From Amycolatopsis sp. WQ 127309 (GTDB taxonomy: Bacteria; Actinomycetota; Actinomycetes; Mycobacteriales; Pseudonocardiaceae), in the NCBI RefSeq assembly GCF_023023025.1, contig NZ_CP095481.1, positions 1,240,001 through 1,304,000 on the forward strand: DNA of 64,000 nt. Direction: 5' to 3'. Positions 45,701 through 53,042 of the stretch are shown one piece after another (the first letter of the stretch is position 1; each line of letters begins with the position of its first letter). The notes under the pieces are model-generated. The model did no database searches. It was given only the letters and a program-made list of their open reading frames with translations, and had not been told where the DNA came from. The position numbers and the translations under genes are program-made.

Positions 45701-47046
45701 GTTCCAACGACTTCGCGCACCGGCTTTCGCGCGAGCTCGACACCGAGGTGATGGCACCGACGAAACCGGCGTGGACCGACGCACACGGCCGGGTCTTCTC
45801 GTCCGACTACGAAATCGGCCCGGACGGGAAGATGCGCCCGCGCATCCCGCCGGACGGCGAGTGGAACACCCACCACCCGGACGGCACCGCCCACCGCGCC
45901 GGCGACGACGGCTTCGCGCCGGACAGCCACCACGGTGACCCGCACGACGTCGACGCCGAGAGTGCCCGGCACCGCGGCGACGGCGACGGCGACGGCTCGC
46001 CCTCCCACGCGGACGAAGACGACGACGAGTTCGACCTCGACGGCTGGGGCGAGCACGAAATCTCGCCCACGGACCCGAGGTACGACGAACGGCTCGTCGA
46101 CTTCGACCGCCCCGGGCACGAGCACCCGCACGACTCGCCGGCCAACCCGTACCACCGGCCGCCCGACTCGCCGCAGACGATCGAGTCCGGGCCGCGCCCG
46201 CGGGACCGCACCACGCCGGGCGACTTCTCGACGCCGGTGCCGACCCAGCCCCGGGTGCTCGGCGACGTCGAGCTCAAGCCCGACACCGAATACCGGGTGG
46301 TCAACAAGACCAAGACCGGGGAGATCGCGTCGGAGACGCGGTTCTTCACCGACTCCGAGGGCAAGGTCAAGTGGGTCGAGTGCACGCCCGGTGGCGGCCG
46401 GACGGCCGACGGCGTCAAGCTGCCCGCGAACCCGGACTTCAACTACCCGCTGCTGCCCGACTGCCAGTACCGCGTCGACAACTTCAACGACCCGGCGAAG
46501 AAACTGGACTACCACACGGATGCCCGTGGCCAGACGGACGCCGCGACGGGGCAGCCGGAGTACCGCGAGTCGAACGAGGACTACCGCGACGCCGGCGGCC
46601 GGTTCACCGGGCAGGGCCGTGCGGGCCACGAAGGCCAGAACGCCTACCGCGGCGACCCGGACCACGGCGAAGTCCGGTGGGCGGGCGGTCACCTCGTCTC
46701 CACCGAGGGCGGTGGCCCCCCGGGTTACGGCAACATGCACGGGCAGATGGCCGCGTCCAACAGCGGGCACGCCCGCGACGGCTGGGATCCGCCGGAAACC
46801 TGGCGGCGCCAGGAGGAACAGCTCGCCTCGTACCACAACCCGCCCGACCGTGAGGTCGAACTGCTGCAGGTGAGCACGCCGCGGCGGGCCGACGGACTGT
46901 CCGAAGAGGACGTCATGCGGTGGCGGGTCACCGAGGTCGACCCGGAGACGGGCGAGCGCGTTTCCCGGGTGTACGAGCGGGTGTTCGTCAACGTGCCGGA
47001 GAACATCGACCCCAACGCGACGGTGAGGCGTTATGGCGAGCCCTGA
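42766..47046 (+). CDS. large polymorphic toxin (type VII secretion type) with C-terminal nuclease-like domain
   Basis: 1426 residues. Residues 1-290 are a helical WXG100/LXG-like head (Trp138 in GTAGWQGAGADAYRKF, followed by hydrophobic helices). Residues about 300-620 are a tandem GDSSPSHA/GDSSPSARA repeat stalk. Residues about 740-805 are RPRTDLPEG repeats. Around 925-1025 is a C80 protease-like domain (RPVRLIGCDASSNDFAHRLS). The C-terminal domain (residues 1290-1400) has AGGHLVSTEGGGPPGYGNMH with His1309, then QMAASNSG and W..E, the pattern of DNA/RNA non-specific (His-Me finger) endonucleases. Three immunity-type genes follow. No ESX core genes are in the window. Confidence 0.82.
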   Translation: MPEGNPLVADAKQDPDGPGALTAGNGDYGWAGGIGIAESSMDAFNGIKDGDWVSGGLGVLSLAGEIAGAAVDPFGYLMSSVASFLMEHIQPLKDMLDSLAGNPPVIQSYADTWGNVSKALGERKTDFDNAVKTGTAGWQGAGADAYRKFATEHSDALSGAATVAGAISTVTMIMGQVVSFVRETVRQLIADLVGKLIAWVMEEVFSLGFGTPVVVAQASAAIAKWGKKIGDLLKKLTDTIRKVSPLLSKLVDIFEKIAKVFGKVLGKVSGLDGLKIKEGGFVHKVPKGEGGVHTRAHGGAEDSPDGSDGSSGGDSSDGSAGDSGGSHGDSDSPSADPMNTDSSPDAGSRRSPSREEPGSQSGDSTHAPAGDTSASDGGSPTGDSSPSTARGDSPSQAGNVGPSTRAGDGSPSHAGDSSPTHAGDSSPSARAADSGPSVHAGDNAPSRAPDGSPSHAGDSNPSARTGDSSPSHAGDSNPSAHAGDSSPSRAPDGSPSHTGNSSPSARTGDSSPSHAGDSSPSARAVDNGPSPTRAGDSSPSHASDSSPSARATDSSPSTHAGDNSPSHVGNSSPSARAGDSSPSHAGDSSPSVRAADSGPAPTHSGAPSQSGSGSPSHSSPAGRADGPGSHAGGDSPGSAAPPRGDGTTSASGTAPAPSRTGDPGGQFPSPRGGDGAASGVPPQGGAPMGGGVPPGGGPGGGGGPGGGSPRTGGGAGWTGTAGSPGAHSPHVDAPGRPRTGGDLPEGRPRTGTPEGRPRTDLPEGRPRTGLPDGRPRTDLPEGRPRTDIPDGRPRPGRDLPEGRPGDAPRPRTPDAPAPAARGFGPGTHGPDTRPGGHAPGTRPGGPGHTGPGGPHSPEGHSPHESGPHEHRPQESGHHDPDGSPPHHGEPLSPDEVNARHAESTPSGSSYHAGDPDMGDLPHRVQPDPDGRYTVDVHVTPDGHARIGDRLYTPEEFADVLRRNGDYDGRPVRLIGCDASSNDFAHRLSRELDTEVMAPTKPAWTDAHGRVFSSDYEIGPDGKMRPRIPPDGEWNTHHPDGTAHRAGDDGFAPDSHHGDPHDVDAESARHRGDGDGDGSPSHADEDDDEFDLDGWGEHEISPTDPRYDERLVDFDRPGHEHPHDSPANPYHRPPDSPQTIESGPRPRDRTTPGDFSTPVPTQPRVLGDVELKPDTEYRVVNKTKTGEIASETRFFTDSEGKVKWVECTPGGGRTADGVKLPANPDFNYPLLPDCQYRVDNFNDPAKKLDYHTDARGQTDAATGQPEYRESNEDYRDAGGRFTGQGRAGHEGQNAYRGDPDHGEVRWAGGHLVSTEGGGPPGYGNMHGQMAASNSGHARDGWDPPETWRRQEEQLASYHNPPDREVELLQVSTPRRADGLSEEDVMRWRVTEVDPETGERVSRVYERVFVNVPENIDPNATVRRYGEP
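43960..44570 (+). repeat. in-gene tandem repeats encoding the GDSSPS stalk
   Basis: Degenerate units of about 24-36 bp encoding variants of GDSSPSHA and GDSSPSARA within the toxin gene. Both DNA and protein are repetitive. The copy number is likely to vary between strains and is a region where assembly could go wrong. Confidence 0.8.
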
Positions 47047-47467
47047 TGAGCTGGTCCCGGCGATCTTCGACGCGGTCGGGCAGGCGCTGCCGCCGAACTG
47101 GCGGCGCGTCACGTTCCGGGTGTGGGCGACGGTCGTGGCGTACCAGACCGAACTGACCGTCGCCATGGCCGACGGCAGCTCGCCGGAGGTCGCGCCGCCC
47201 GCGGTGACGAACCTGATCGCCGCGCTGCGCGAGGTGATGTACCAGCCGGGCCGGGGCACCTGGTTCTCCGCGAGCTTCCGGCTGCGCGCGGGCGAAGAGC
47301 CCGAGGCGTCGTTCAACTACGACCAGGACCCGCGGTGGTTCCCGGAGCTGCCGCCGGTGGCGTTCGCCCGCGACGTCGCCGCTTTCCCCCGCGCGGACGA
47401 GCGGATCCCGGACTGGCTGCGCGCGCTGCTGGCCGACGCGGCGGCCGTGGCGGCGCCGGAAGACTAG
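47033..47467 (+). CDS. immunity protein, YezG/DUF600-like (first of three)
   Basis: 144 residues. The pattern MYQPGRGTWFSASFRLRAGE, then FNYDQDPRWF and AFPRADERIPDWL matches YezG/DUF600-type immunity proteins. The start (ATG at 47033) lies inside the end of the toxin gene with a 14-nt overlap, as expected for a toxin-immunity pair. It is the likely cognate antidote of the C-terminal nuclease. Two further related genes follow. Confidence 0.75.
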   Translation: MASPDELVPAIFDAVGQALPPNWRRVTFRVWATVVAYQTELTVAMADGSSPEVAPPAVTNLIAALREVMYQPGRGTWFSASFRLRAGEEPEASFNYDQDPRWFPELPPVAFARDVAAFPRADERIPDWLRALLADAAAVAAPED

Positions 47468-47519
47468 GGTCACCACGACGAATCCCCCACCGGTGAACGA
47501 AAACGGAGGACCGGACAGC

Positions 47520-47942
47520 ATGACGCTGACCCCCATCGAGCAGAACGAGCTGCTCGGCGAGATCGCCGAGTCGCTCATCGCGGCGGCCCCGCCGAACTGG
47601 CAGCGGCTGGTGTTCGACTTCATGGCCGTCGGCAAGCACGTCGATGTCGGGCTGGGCGCGGCGCTGGACAACGGCGCCCGGCAGCCGGTGCCCGCGCCGC
47701 GGGAAGTGTCGAAGCCGCTGGCGAAACTGCGCCGGGGGATGTACGCCGACGGCCTCGGCACGTGGTACTCGATGGACATGGTGATCGACCGGCCCGACCG
47801 GTTCCAGGCGCGGTTCAACCGGGACGACGAGCCGCCGTTCCGGACCCCGCCGGCGCCCGAGCAGTACGCGCTGGACCAGGAGCGCTACCCGCGCACCCCC
47901 GAAAACACCCCGCCGTGGTTCCGGGCGAAGCTCGGTTCGTGA
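47520..47942 (+). CDS. immunity-type protein, YezG/DUF600-like (second of three)
   Basis: 140 residues, related to the gene before it: PPNWQRLVFDFMAVGKHVDV, then RGMYADGLGTWYSMDMVID, RFNRDDEPPF and ERYPRTPENTPPWF. The ATG at 47520 follows GGAGGA. It may be a duplicate specialised against another toxin variant (inference). Confidence 0.7.
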   Translation: MTLTPIEQNELLGEIAESLIAAAPPNWQRLVFDFMAVGKHVDVGLGAALDNGARQPVPAPREVSKPLAKLRRGMYADGLGTWYSMDMVIDRPDRFQARFNRDDEPPFRTPPAPEQYALDQERYPRTPENTPPWFRAKLGS

Positions 47943-48032
47943 CCGCGGCCGGAGGGCTCGAGCGCACCCGCGTGCCGGACCGGTCGCGGGCCGGCGAGAC
48001 CGCTCGTCAGTGAACCCGGAGGGGGATGAACC

Positions 48033-48890
48033 GTGAGCCAGCCACGAGGACCGTTGCGGCCCGAGCAGCAGCATGAGCTCGTCCGGCAGATCGGCGCGGT
48101 GCTGACGGGACAGGTGCCACCGGGCTGGCGGCAGCTGCGGGTCGAGTACCGCGCGGCCGGGCGGCACATCGAGGCCGACCTGCTGGTGACCGCCCCGGAC
48201 GGGCTCCCCCGGACCCTGCCGCCGCACCCGGAAGCGGTGCGGCTGCTCGGCGTCTTGCGGGCGGGCATGTACCAGCCCGGGCTCGGCACCTGGCTCGGCG
48301 CGGTCCTCGTGTTCGACCCCGGCGGGCCGGCCGACGCCGACTTCGGGCGGCCGGACCTCGAACCGCCGTTCCGGCACCAGCCCCCGCCCATCGGTTTTCA
48401 GGACGAGCTGCGGTTCTTCCCGCGCGCCGACGAGCAGATCCCCGGCTGGCTGCGGGAGCGGGCCGGCCTGCCGGCGCCGACCCAGGTCCCGCAGGCGCCG
48501 CTCGGCCCGGACGAGAAGGTGCGCACGCCCCGCGTCCACGACGGTCTCGACGCGTCGGGCCGGCCGGTCATCCGGCGGCCGGCCCTCGTCCCGGCCGAGA
48601 TCGAGCGGTTGCTGGCCTACCTGGAGGCGGCGCCGGTCATCCTGGCGTCCCGCAGCAACGGCGCCGACGTCTTCGCGCCGGAGCGGACCGACGCCGTGCC
48701 GATGAACTTCCGCACCGACGGGGCGTGGGCCTGGCCCGGCGCCGTCGGGTACTACCTGCGTGAGCACGGGGTGCCGCCGGATCCGGACCTGGTCGCCCAC
48801 ATCCGGGCCCGGCGGTTCGCCGCGCCGTCGGAGGTCTCCGCCGAGGCCACGGTCCTGGCGCTGGCGGCGATCACCGGCGAACGGCAGTAA
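48033..48890 (+). CDS. immunity-type protein with extra C-terminal domain (third of three)
   Basis: 285 residues. Residues 1-150 resemble the two preceding proteins (PPGWRQLRVEYRAAGRHIEA, GMYQPGLGTWLGAVLVFDPG, FFPRADEQIPGWL). Residues 165-285 add a second domain with VPMNFRTDGAWAWPGAVGYY and LREHGVPPDPDLVAHIRARR, seen near ESX-linked toxins in actinomycetes as far as I recall. The GTG at 48033 follows GGAGGGGG. The gene is convergent with ilvA, whose stop is 5 bp away. Confidence 0.7.
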   Translation: MSQPRGPLRPEQQHELVRQIGAVLTGQVPPGWRQLRVEYRAAGRHIEADLLVTAPDGLPRTLPPHPEAVRLLGVLRAGMYQPGLGTWLGAVLVFDPGGPADADFGRPDLEPPFRHQPPPIGFQDELRFFPRADEQIPGWLRERAGLPAPTQVPQAPLGPDEKVRTPRVHDGLDASGRPVIRRPALVPAEIERLLAYLEAAPVILASRSNGADVFAPERTDAVPMNFRTDGAWAWPGAVGYYLREHGVPPDPDLVAHIRARRFAAPSEVSAEATVLALAAITGERQ

Positions 48891-48895
48891 CAGCC

Positions 48896-50098
48896 TCAGA
48901 CGACGGTGTACCCGGCGTTCGTCAGCGCGATCTCGATCTCCTTGCAGTGCTCGGGACCGCGGGTCTCCAGGGCCAGGGCGACGTCGGCCTCGCCGAGGTC
49001 GAGGCTGCCGGAGATCCGGGAGTGCTCGACGTCGAGCACGTTCGCACCCTGCCCGCTGACGCACGACAGCACGCCCACGAGCGACCCCGGCCGGTCCGGG
49101 ACCCGCAGGTGCAGCCGCAGGTAGCGGCCGCCGGCGGTCATGCCGTGCTGGATGATCTGCAGGAGCAGCACCGGGTCGACGTTGCCGCCGGAGAGGATCG
49201 CCACGACCGGCGGCTCGAACGCGCCGGGGTGCTGCAGCAGCGCGGCGACGGTGGCCGCGCCGGCGGGCTCGACGACCAGCTTGCGCCGCTCCAGGCAGAG
49301 CAGCACCGCCCGCGAGAGCGACTGCTCGGACACCGTCACGACGTCGTCGACCAGCGACGCGACGTGGGCGAAGCTGACCGGGCCCGGCTCGCCGACCGCG
49401 ATGCCGTCGGCCATGGTCGACGTCTGGCTCAGTCGGACGGGCGCGCCCGCGACCAGCGACGGCGGGTACGCGGCGGCCTCCTCGGCCTGGACGCCGATGA
49501 CCTTGACGTCCGGCCGCACGGCTTTGACGGCCGAGGCGACCCCGCCGACCAGCCCGCCGCCGCCGGTGGCGACGAGGATCGTCTTGACCCCGGGCACCTG
49601 CTCGAGGATCTCGAGCCCGACCGTGCCCTGGCCGGCGATGACGTCCTGGTGGTCGAAGGGGTGGATGAACACCGCGCCGGTCCGCTCGCCGAACTCGATC
49701 GCGGCGGCGAGGGTCTCTTCGAGCAGCGCCCCGTGCAGGTGGACCTCGGCACCGTAACCGCGCGTGGCGGCCAGCTTCGGCAGCGGCGCCCGCAGCGGCA
49801 TGAAGACCGTCGAGCGGGCGCCGAGCAGCGACGACGCGAGCGCGACGCCCTGCGCGTGGTTGCCGGCACTGGCCGCGACGACGCCCCGTGCGCGCTCCTC
49901 GTCGGTGAGGCCGTGGATGCGGGTGTAGGCGCCGCGGATCTTGAACGAGCCCGTGCGCTGCAGGTTTTCGCACTTCAGGTGCACCGGACCGCCGTGGAGC
50001 CGGCGCAGGTCGCGCGCGTGCTCCATCGGCGTCACCCGGGTCACTCCTTTGAGGAGTTCGCGGGCGGCCTGGATCCGCTCGATGGTGACGAGTTCCAT
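48896..50098 (-). CDS. ilvA: threonine ammonia-lyase (threonine deaminase)
   Basis: 400 residues. A PLP enzyme making 2-oxobutanoate from threonine for isoleucine synthesis or threonine catabolism. The PLP lysine lies in RTGSFKIRGAY, the phosphate-binding Gly loop in ATGGGGLVGG, and VVAASAGNHAQGVALAS is typical. The C-terminal 75 residues form a single ACT-like domain (LHLRVPDRPGSLVGVLSCVS), so it is likely allosterically regulated. The ATG at 50098 (MELVTIERIQAARELL) is the start; the longer upstream frame is not protein-like. Confidence 0.93.
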   Translation of the reverse strand: MELVTIERIQAARELLKGVTRVTPMEHARDLRRLHGGPVHLKCENLQRTGSFKIRGAYTRIHGLTDEERARGVVAASAGNHAQGVALASSLLGARSTVFMPLRAPLPKLAATRGYGAEVHLHGALLEETLAAAIEFGERTGAVFIHPFDHQDVIAGQGTVGLEILEQVPGVKTILVATGGGGLVGGVASAVKAVRPDVKVIGVQAEEAAAYPPSLVAGAPVRLSQTSTMADGIAVGEPGPVSFAHVASLVDDVVTVSEQSLSRAVLLCLERRKLVVEPAGAATVAALLQHPGAFEPPVVAILSGGNVDPVLLLQIIQHGMTAGGRYLRLHLRVPDRPGSLVGVLSCVSGQGANVLDVEHSRISGSLDLGEADVALALETRGPEHCKEIEIALTNAGYTVV

Positions 50099-50192
50099 GA
50101 GCCGGATGATGCCACTCAGGAGATCCACAGGTTGATCGGACCGGGAGCCGGGTACCCTTGGCGTGTCAACTTGCGGTAAACAGGGAGCAACC

Positions 50193-50465
50193 ATGGCACG
50201 GGGGAAACCCGCGAACGCCGCTAAACGGGCGCGCGCCACCCGCTCCGCCGGGCTGGTCCCGCTCGTGATCGGGCTGGCGTCGGCCGCCGCCCTCACCGGA
50301 GCCGCCTACATCACGGTGGACAGCGCTTCGTGCGCGTCGCCGGCCCAGTACATCCGCCACGACAGCCACGTCGAGCTGGTCGGCGGCTGCGTCGACGGCG
50401 CGGACCTGCCCGCCGCGGGCACCCCGAAATCCGGCACCGTGGTGCACGGCAACTACAACCCCTGA
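50193..50465 (+). CDS. small membrane-anchored or secreted protein
   Basis: 90 residues: a basic N terminus, a hydrophobic segment LVPLVIGLASAAALTGAAYI (residues 21-40), then a short extracytosolic part with two Cys (SASCASPAQ and GGCVDGADLP) that could form a disulfide. No family is recognised. The ATG at 50193 follows CAGGGAG. It is divergent from ilvA and ends before a strong terminator. Confidence 0.7.
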   Translation: MARGKPANAAKRARATRSAGLVPLVIGLASAAALTGAAYITVDSASCASPAQYIRHDSHVELVGGCVDGADLPAAGTPKSGTVVHGNYNP

Positions 50466-50484
50466 CCTGCGGAAAGCCTTCGCG

Positions 50485-50520
50485 AAACGGCCCCGGAACC
50501 AGTCGGTTCCGGGGCCGTTT
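50485..50520. terminator. bidirectional stem-loop terminator
   Basis: 16-bp perfect arms AAACGGCCCCGGAACC and complement around AGTC, flanked by a T run on the right. It lies between the small membrane protein gene and the convergent metB. Confidence 0.85.
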
Positions 50521-50536
50521 TGCTGTCTTCGGGACG

Positions 50537-51694
50537 TCAGCCCAGGGCGGTCAGCAGGTCGGCGACCAGGTCGGTGCCGTCTTCGATGCCGACCGAGAGG
50601 CGCAGCAGGTCCGCCGGCACCTGCAGGGTCGAGCCCGCGGTGCTCGCGTGCGTCATCTTGCCCGGGTGCTCGATCAGCGACTCGATGCCGCCGAGGGACT
50701 CCGCAAGGATGAAGAGCTTCGTGCGCGCGGCGACGTCCAGTGCCGCCTGCTCGCCGTCGACGTGGCTGAACGAGACCATGCCGCCGAAGCGGCGCATCTG
50801 CTTCGCCGCGATCTCGTGGCCGGGGTGCTCCGGCAGGCCCGGGTAGTAGACCTTCGCGACCTTCGGGTGCTTCAGCAGCGCCTGCACGACCAGCTCGGCG
50901 TTGTCGCTGTGCCGCTCCATGCGCAGGGCCAGGGTCTTGATGCCGCGCAGGGTCAGCCACGCGTCGAACGGGCCGGGGACCGCGCCCGCGGCGTTGCGCA
51001 GGTAGAAGAACTGCTCGCGCAGCTCGTCCTCGTTGGTGACGATCGCGCCACCGACGACGTCGGAGTGGCCGCCGAGGTACTTGGTGGTCGAGTGCAGCAC
51101 GATGTCCGCGCCGAGCGACAGCGGGTTCTGCAGGTACGGCGTCGCGAAGGTGTTGTCGACGACCAGGCGGGCGCCGGCGTCGTGCGCGACCCCGGCCAGC
51201 GCGGCGATGTCGGCGATGCCGAGCAGCGGGTTGGTCGGCGACTCGCACCAGATCAGCTTGGTCTCGGGCCGGATCGCGGCGCGCACCTCGTCGAGGTTGC
51301 CGAGGTCGGCGACGGTGTGCTCGACGCCCCAGAGGCTGAGCACCTTGTCGATCAGGCGGAACGTGCCGCCGTAGGCGTCGTTGCCGAGCACGAGGTGGTC
51401 GCCGGGGCGCAGCGTGCTGCGCAGCACCACGTCGGACGCGGCCATGCCGGACGCGAAGGCGAGGGCGTGCCGGCCGCCCTCCAGCGAGGCGAGGGCCTCT
51501 TCTAGCGCGCTGCGGGTCGGGTTCGCGGTGCGCGAGTACTCGTAATCGCCTTCGCGAGTGCCGCCGACGCCGTCCTGCGCGTAGGTCGAAGTCTGGTAGA
51601 TGGGCACGATCACCGCGCCGGTGCGGGGGTCGGGCTTCTGACCGGCGTGGATCGCGCGGGTCTCGAAGCCCAGTTCGGAGTAGTCGTCCACCAT
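50537..51694 (-). CDS. metB: cystathionine gamma-synthase
   Basis: 385 residues, the equivalent of Rv1079. A PLP enzyme that joins an activated homoserine with cysteine to give cystathionine (transsulfuration towards methionine). The PLP lysine is in HSTTKYLGGHSDVVGG. Other marks are the YSRTANPTRSALEEALASLE segment and SLGGIESLIEHP. A cystathionine gamma-lyase activity cannot be excluded from sequence. The ATG at 51694 is the family start. Together with cbs at 54650 it provides both transsulfuration directions. Confidence 0.9.
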   Translation of the reverse strand: MVDDYSELGFETRAIHAGQKPDPRTGAVIVPIYQTSTYAQDGVGGTREGDYEYSRTANPTRSALEEALASLEGGRHALAFASGMAASDVVLRSTLRPGDHLVLGNDAYGGTFRLIDKVLSLWGVEHTVADLGNLDEVRAAIRPETKLIWCESPTNPLLGIADIAALAGVAHDAGARLVVDNTFATPYLQNPLSLGADIVLHSTTKYLGGHSDVVGGAIVTNEDELREQFFYLRNAAGAVPGPFDAWLTLRGIKTLALRMERHSDNAELVVQALLKHPKVAKVYYPGLPEHPGHEIAAKQMRRFGGMVSFSHVDGEQAALDVAARTKLFILAESLGGIESLIEHPGKMTHASTAGSTLQVPADLLRLSVGIEDGTDLVADLLTALG

Positions 51695-51747
51695 CCCTTC
51701 AGCGTACGGCCCGGGCCGTCCATTCCCGGCAGGTGGGATGGCTCTCG

Positions 51748-52209
51748 TCACTCACGTCCAGTGACCGGAAGGCCGCACCAGCGGGCGGTCGGCACCGCCG
51801 CCGAAAGGGCGAGCGTCGCGACGGCCGGGGGCAGCACCAGGACCAGCGCCAGCACCCCGCCGGCCGCCAGGTCACCGGGGCCGCCGAGGTCGACGTACGC
51901 CAGGCCGGTCGCCGCCAGCAGCAGTGACGTCAGCGTCGCGACGATCGCCGTCGCGCTGCCCGCGATGCAGCCGAGGCGGCCCAGCGGGTCGTGGCGCAGC
52001 AGGAGGACGCCGCCGGGCAGCAGCACCGCGGTGAGGAGCAGGTCGACCGCCGCGTGGACGGCCGTGCGGGGCGCGTCACCCGGGAACCGGACCAGCGCGA
52101 CGACGTCGAGGAGCAGGCCGGCCAGGTAGAGCAGCCCGCCGAGGACGGCGAGGGCCGCGGCGGCCCGCGCCGTCCGGCCGGTGGCGGAGGTGAGCGCGGA
52201 GAAGATCAC
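51748..52209 (-). CDS. hypothetical membrane protein (four helices)
   Basis: 153 residues with four likely transmembrane helices, e.g. AALAVLGGLLYLAGLLLDVV and GGVLALVLVLPPAVATLALS. No family is recognised. The GTG at 52209 is the start. It lies 53 bp upstream of metB on the same strand and could be co-transcribed. Confidence 0.6.
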   Translation of the reverse strand: MIFSALTSATGRTARAAAALAVLGGLLYLAGLLLDVVALVRFPGDAPRTAVHAAVDLLLTAVLLPGGVLLLRHDPLGRLGCIAGSATAIVATLTSLLLAATGLAYVDLGGPGDLAAGGVLALVLVLPPAVATLALSAAVPTARWCGLPVTGRE

Positions 52210-52245
52210 GCGCCGAGGATAGGGCCACGGCGGGTGACCGCGCGA

Positions 52246-52785
52246 TCACCAGCTCTCGGACGTGTACGCGCCCTGGCCGGTGAACACGGGCAGCGTGGGC
52301 GTGCGGTAGCGCAGGTACCGGAAGGTCGGCGGCAGGAAGGCCAGTACCAGCACGAACACCGAAAGCCCGGCGAGGCCGACCCGGTCGACCATGGCGAGGC
52401 CGCCGTGGGTGAACATCGCGTCGACGAACCGCGCCAGCGGCACCCCGGCCGACAGCGGCTCGGTCAGCAGGGCACCGATCGCCAGCAACGCGCCGAGCCC
52501 GAGCAGGACCGCCCCCGCGGTCGCGCGGAACAACGTCGCCAGCGAGCCGAGCAACAGCACGAGCCCGGCGAGGAGGAACGCGCCCAGATCGACCAGCACC
52601 AACGCGGGCAGCATGCCGAGACTGAATTCGGCGGGCATGTCGAGAAAGATCTTGACCGGCACGAACCCGGCGGCGACGGCGGCCGGCAAACCGAGCAATC
52701 CGGCGAGAACGGCCGTTACTCCGGACGGCCTAGCGGATGAATACGAATGCGAATGAGCTACCGGGTAACCGAGCGGACCGGCCAC
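52246..52785 (-). CDS. hypothetical membrane protein (four helices)
   Basis: 179 residues. After about 20 His/Ser-rich residues come four hydrophobic helices (VTAVLAGLLGLPAAVAAGF, MLPALVLVDLGAFLLAGLVL, AVLLGLGALLAIGALL, VGLAGLSVFVLVLAFL). It ends in FTGQGAYTSESW. The GTG at 52785 is the longest start; the true start could be inside. The gene lies 36 bp before the preceding membrane gene on the same strand, probably one unit. Confidence 0.6.
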   Translation of the reverse strand: MAGPLGYPVAHSHSYSSARPSGVTAVLAGLLGLPAAVAAGFVPVKIFLDMPAEFSLGMLPALVLVDLGAFLLAGLVLLLGSLATLFRATAGAVLLGLGALLAIGALLTEPLSAGVPLARFVDAMFTHGGLAMVDRVGLAGLSVFVLVLAFLPPTFRYLRYRTPTLPVFTGQGAYTSESW

Positions 52786-52996
52786 GAATCCCCCATCGAC
52801 AGAACACGAACATCGGCGCTCAGCCTAGTCTGCACCTGGGGAAGTAGTCCTAAAAAATATGGGAATTCGGCCGGACGGCGGAACCCAAGATCATTTTCCT
52901 GCGCTAGAGGCGGAAATCCTGTCACGCGATCACGGCGCGCGATTCACCGACCGCTTGTCCTATTCGGACAATTGCACGCTTCGCTATAAATGCAGC

Positions 52997-53027
52997 GTGC
53001 CCCGGAGCCGAAATGGCTCCGGGGCAC
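52997..53027. terminator. stem-loop terminator
   Basis: 13-bp perfect arms GTGCCCCGGAGCC and complement around GAAAT, 15 bp after the stop of the leftward Pro/Gln-rich membrane protein gene. Confidence 0.8.
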
Positions 53028-53042
53028 GAAAACGGTGTTCAC

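Noticed and set aside
44296..47316. 1006-codon leftward frame opposite the toxin gene
   Set aside because: A low-complexity shadow of the repeat region. The rightward frame has overlapping operon signals, an immunity gene and recognisable domains.
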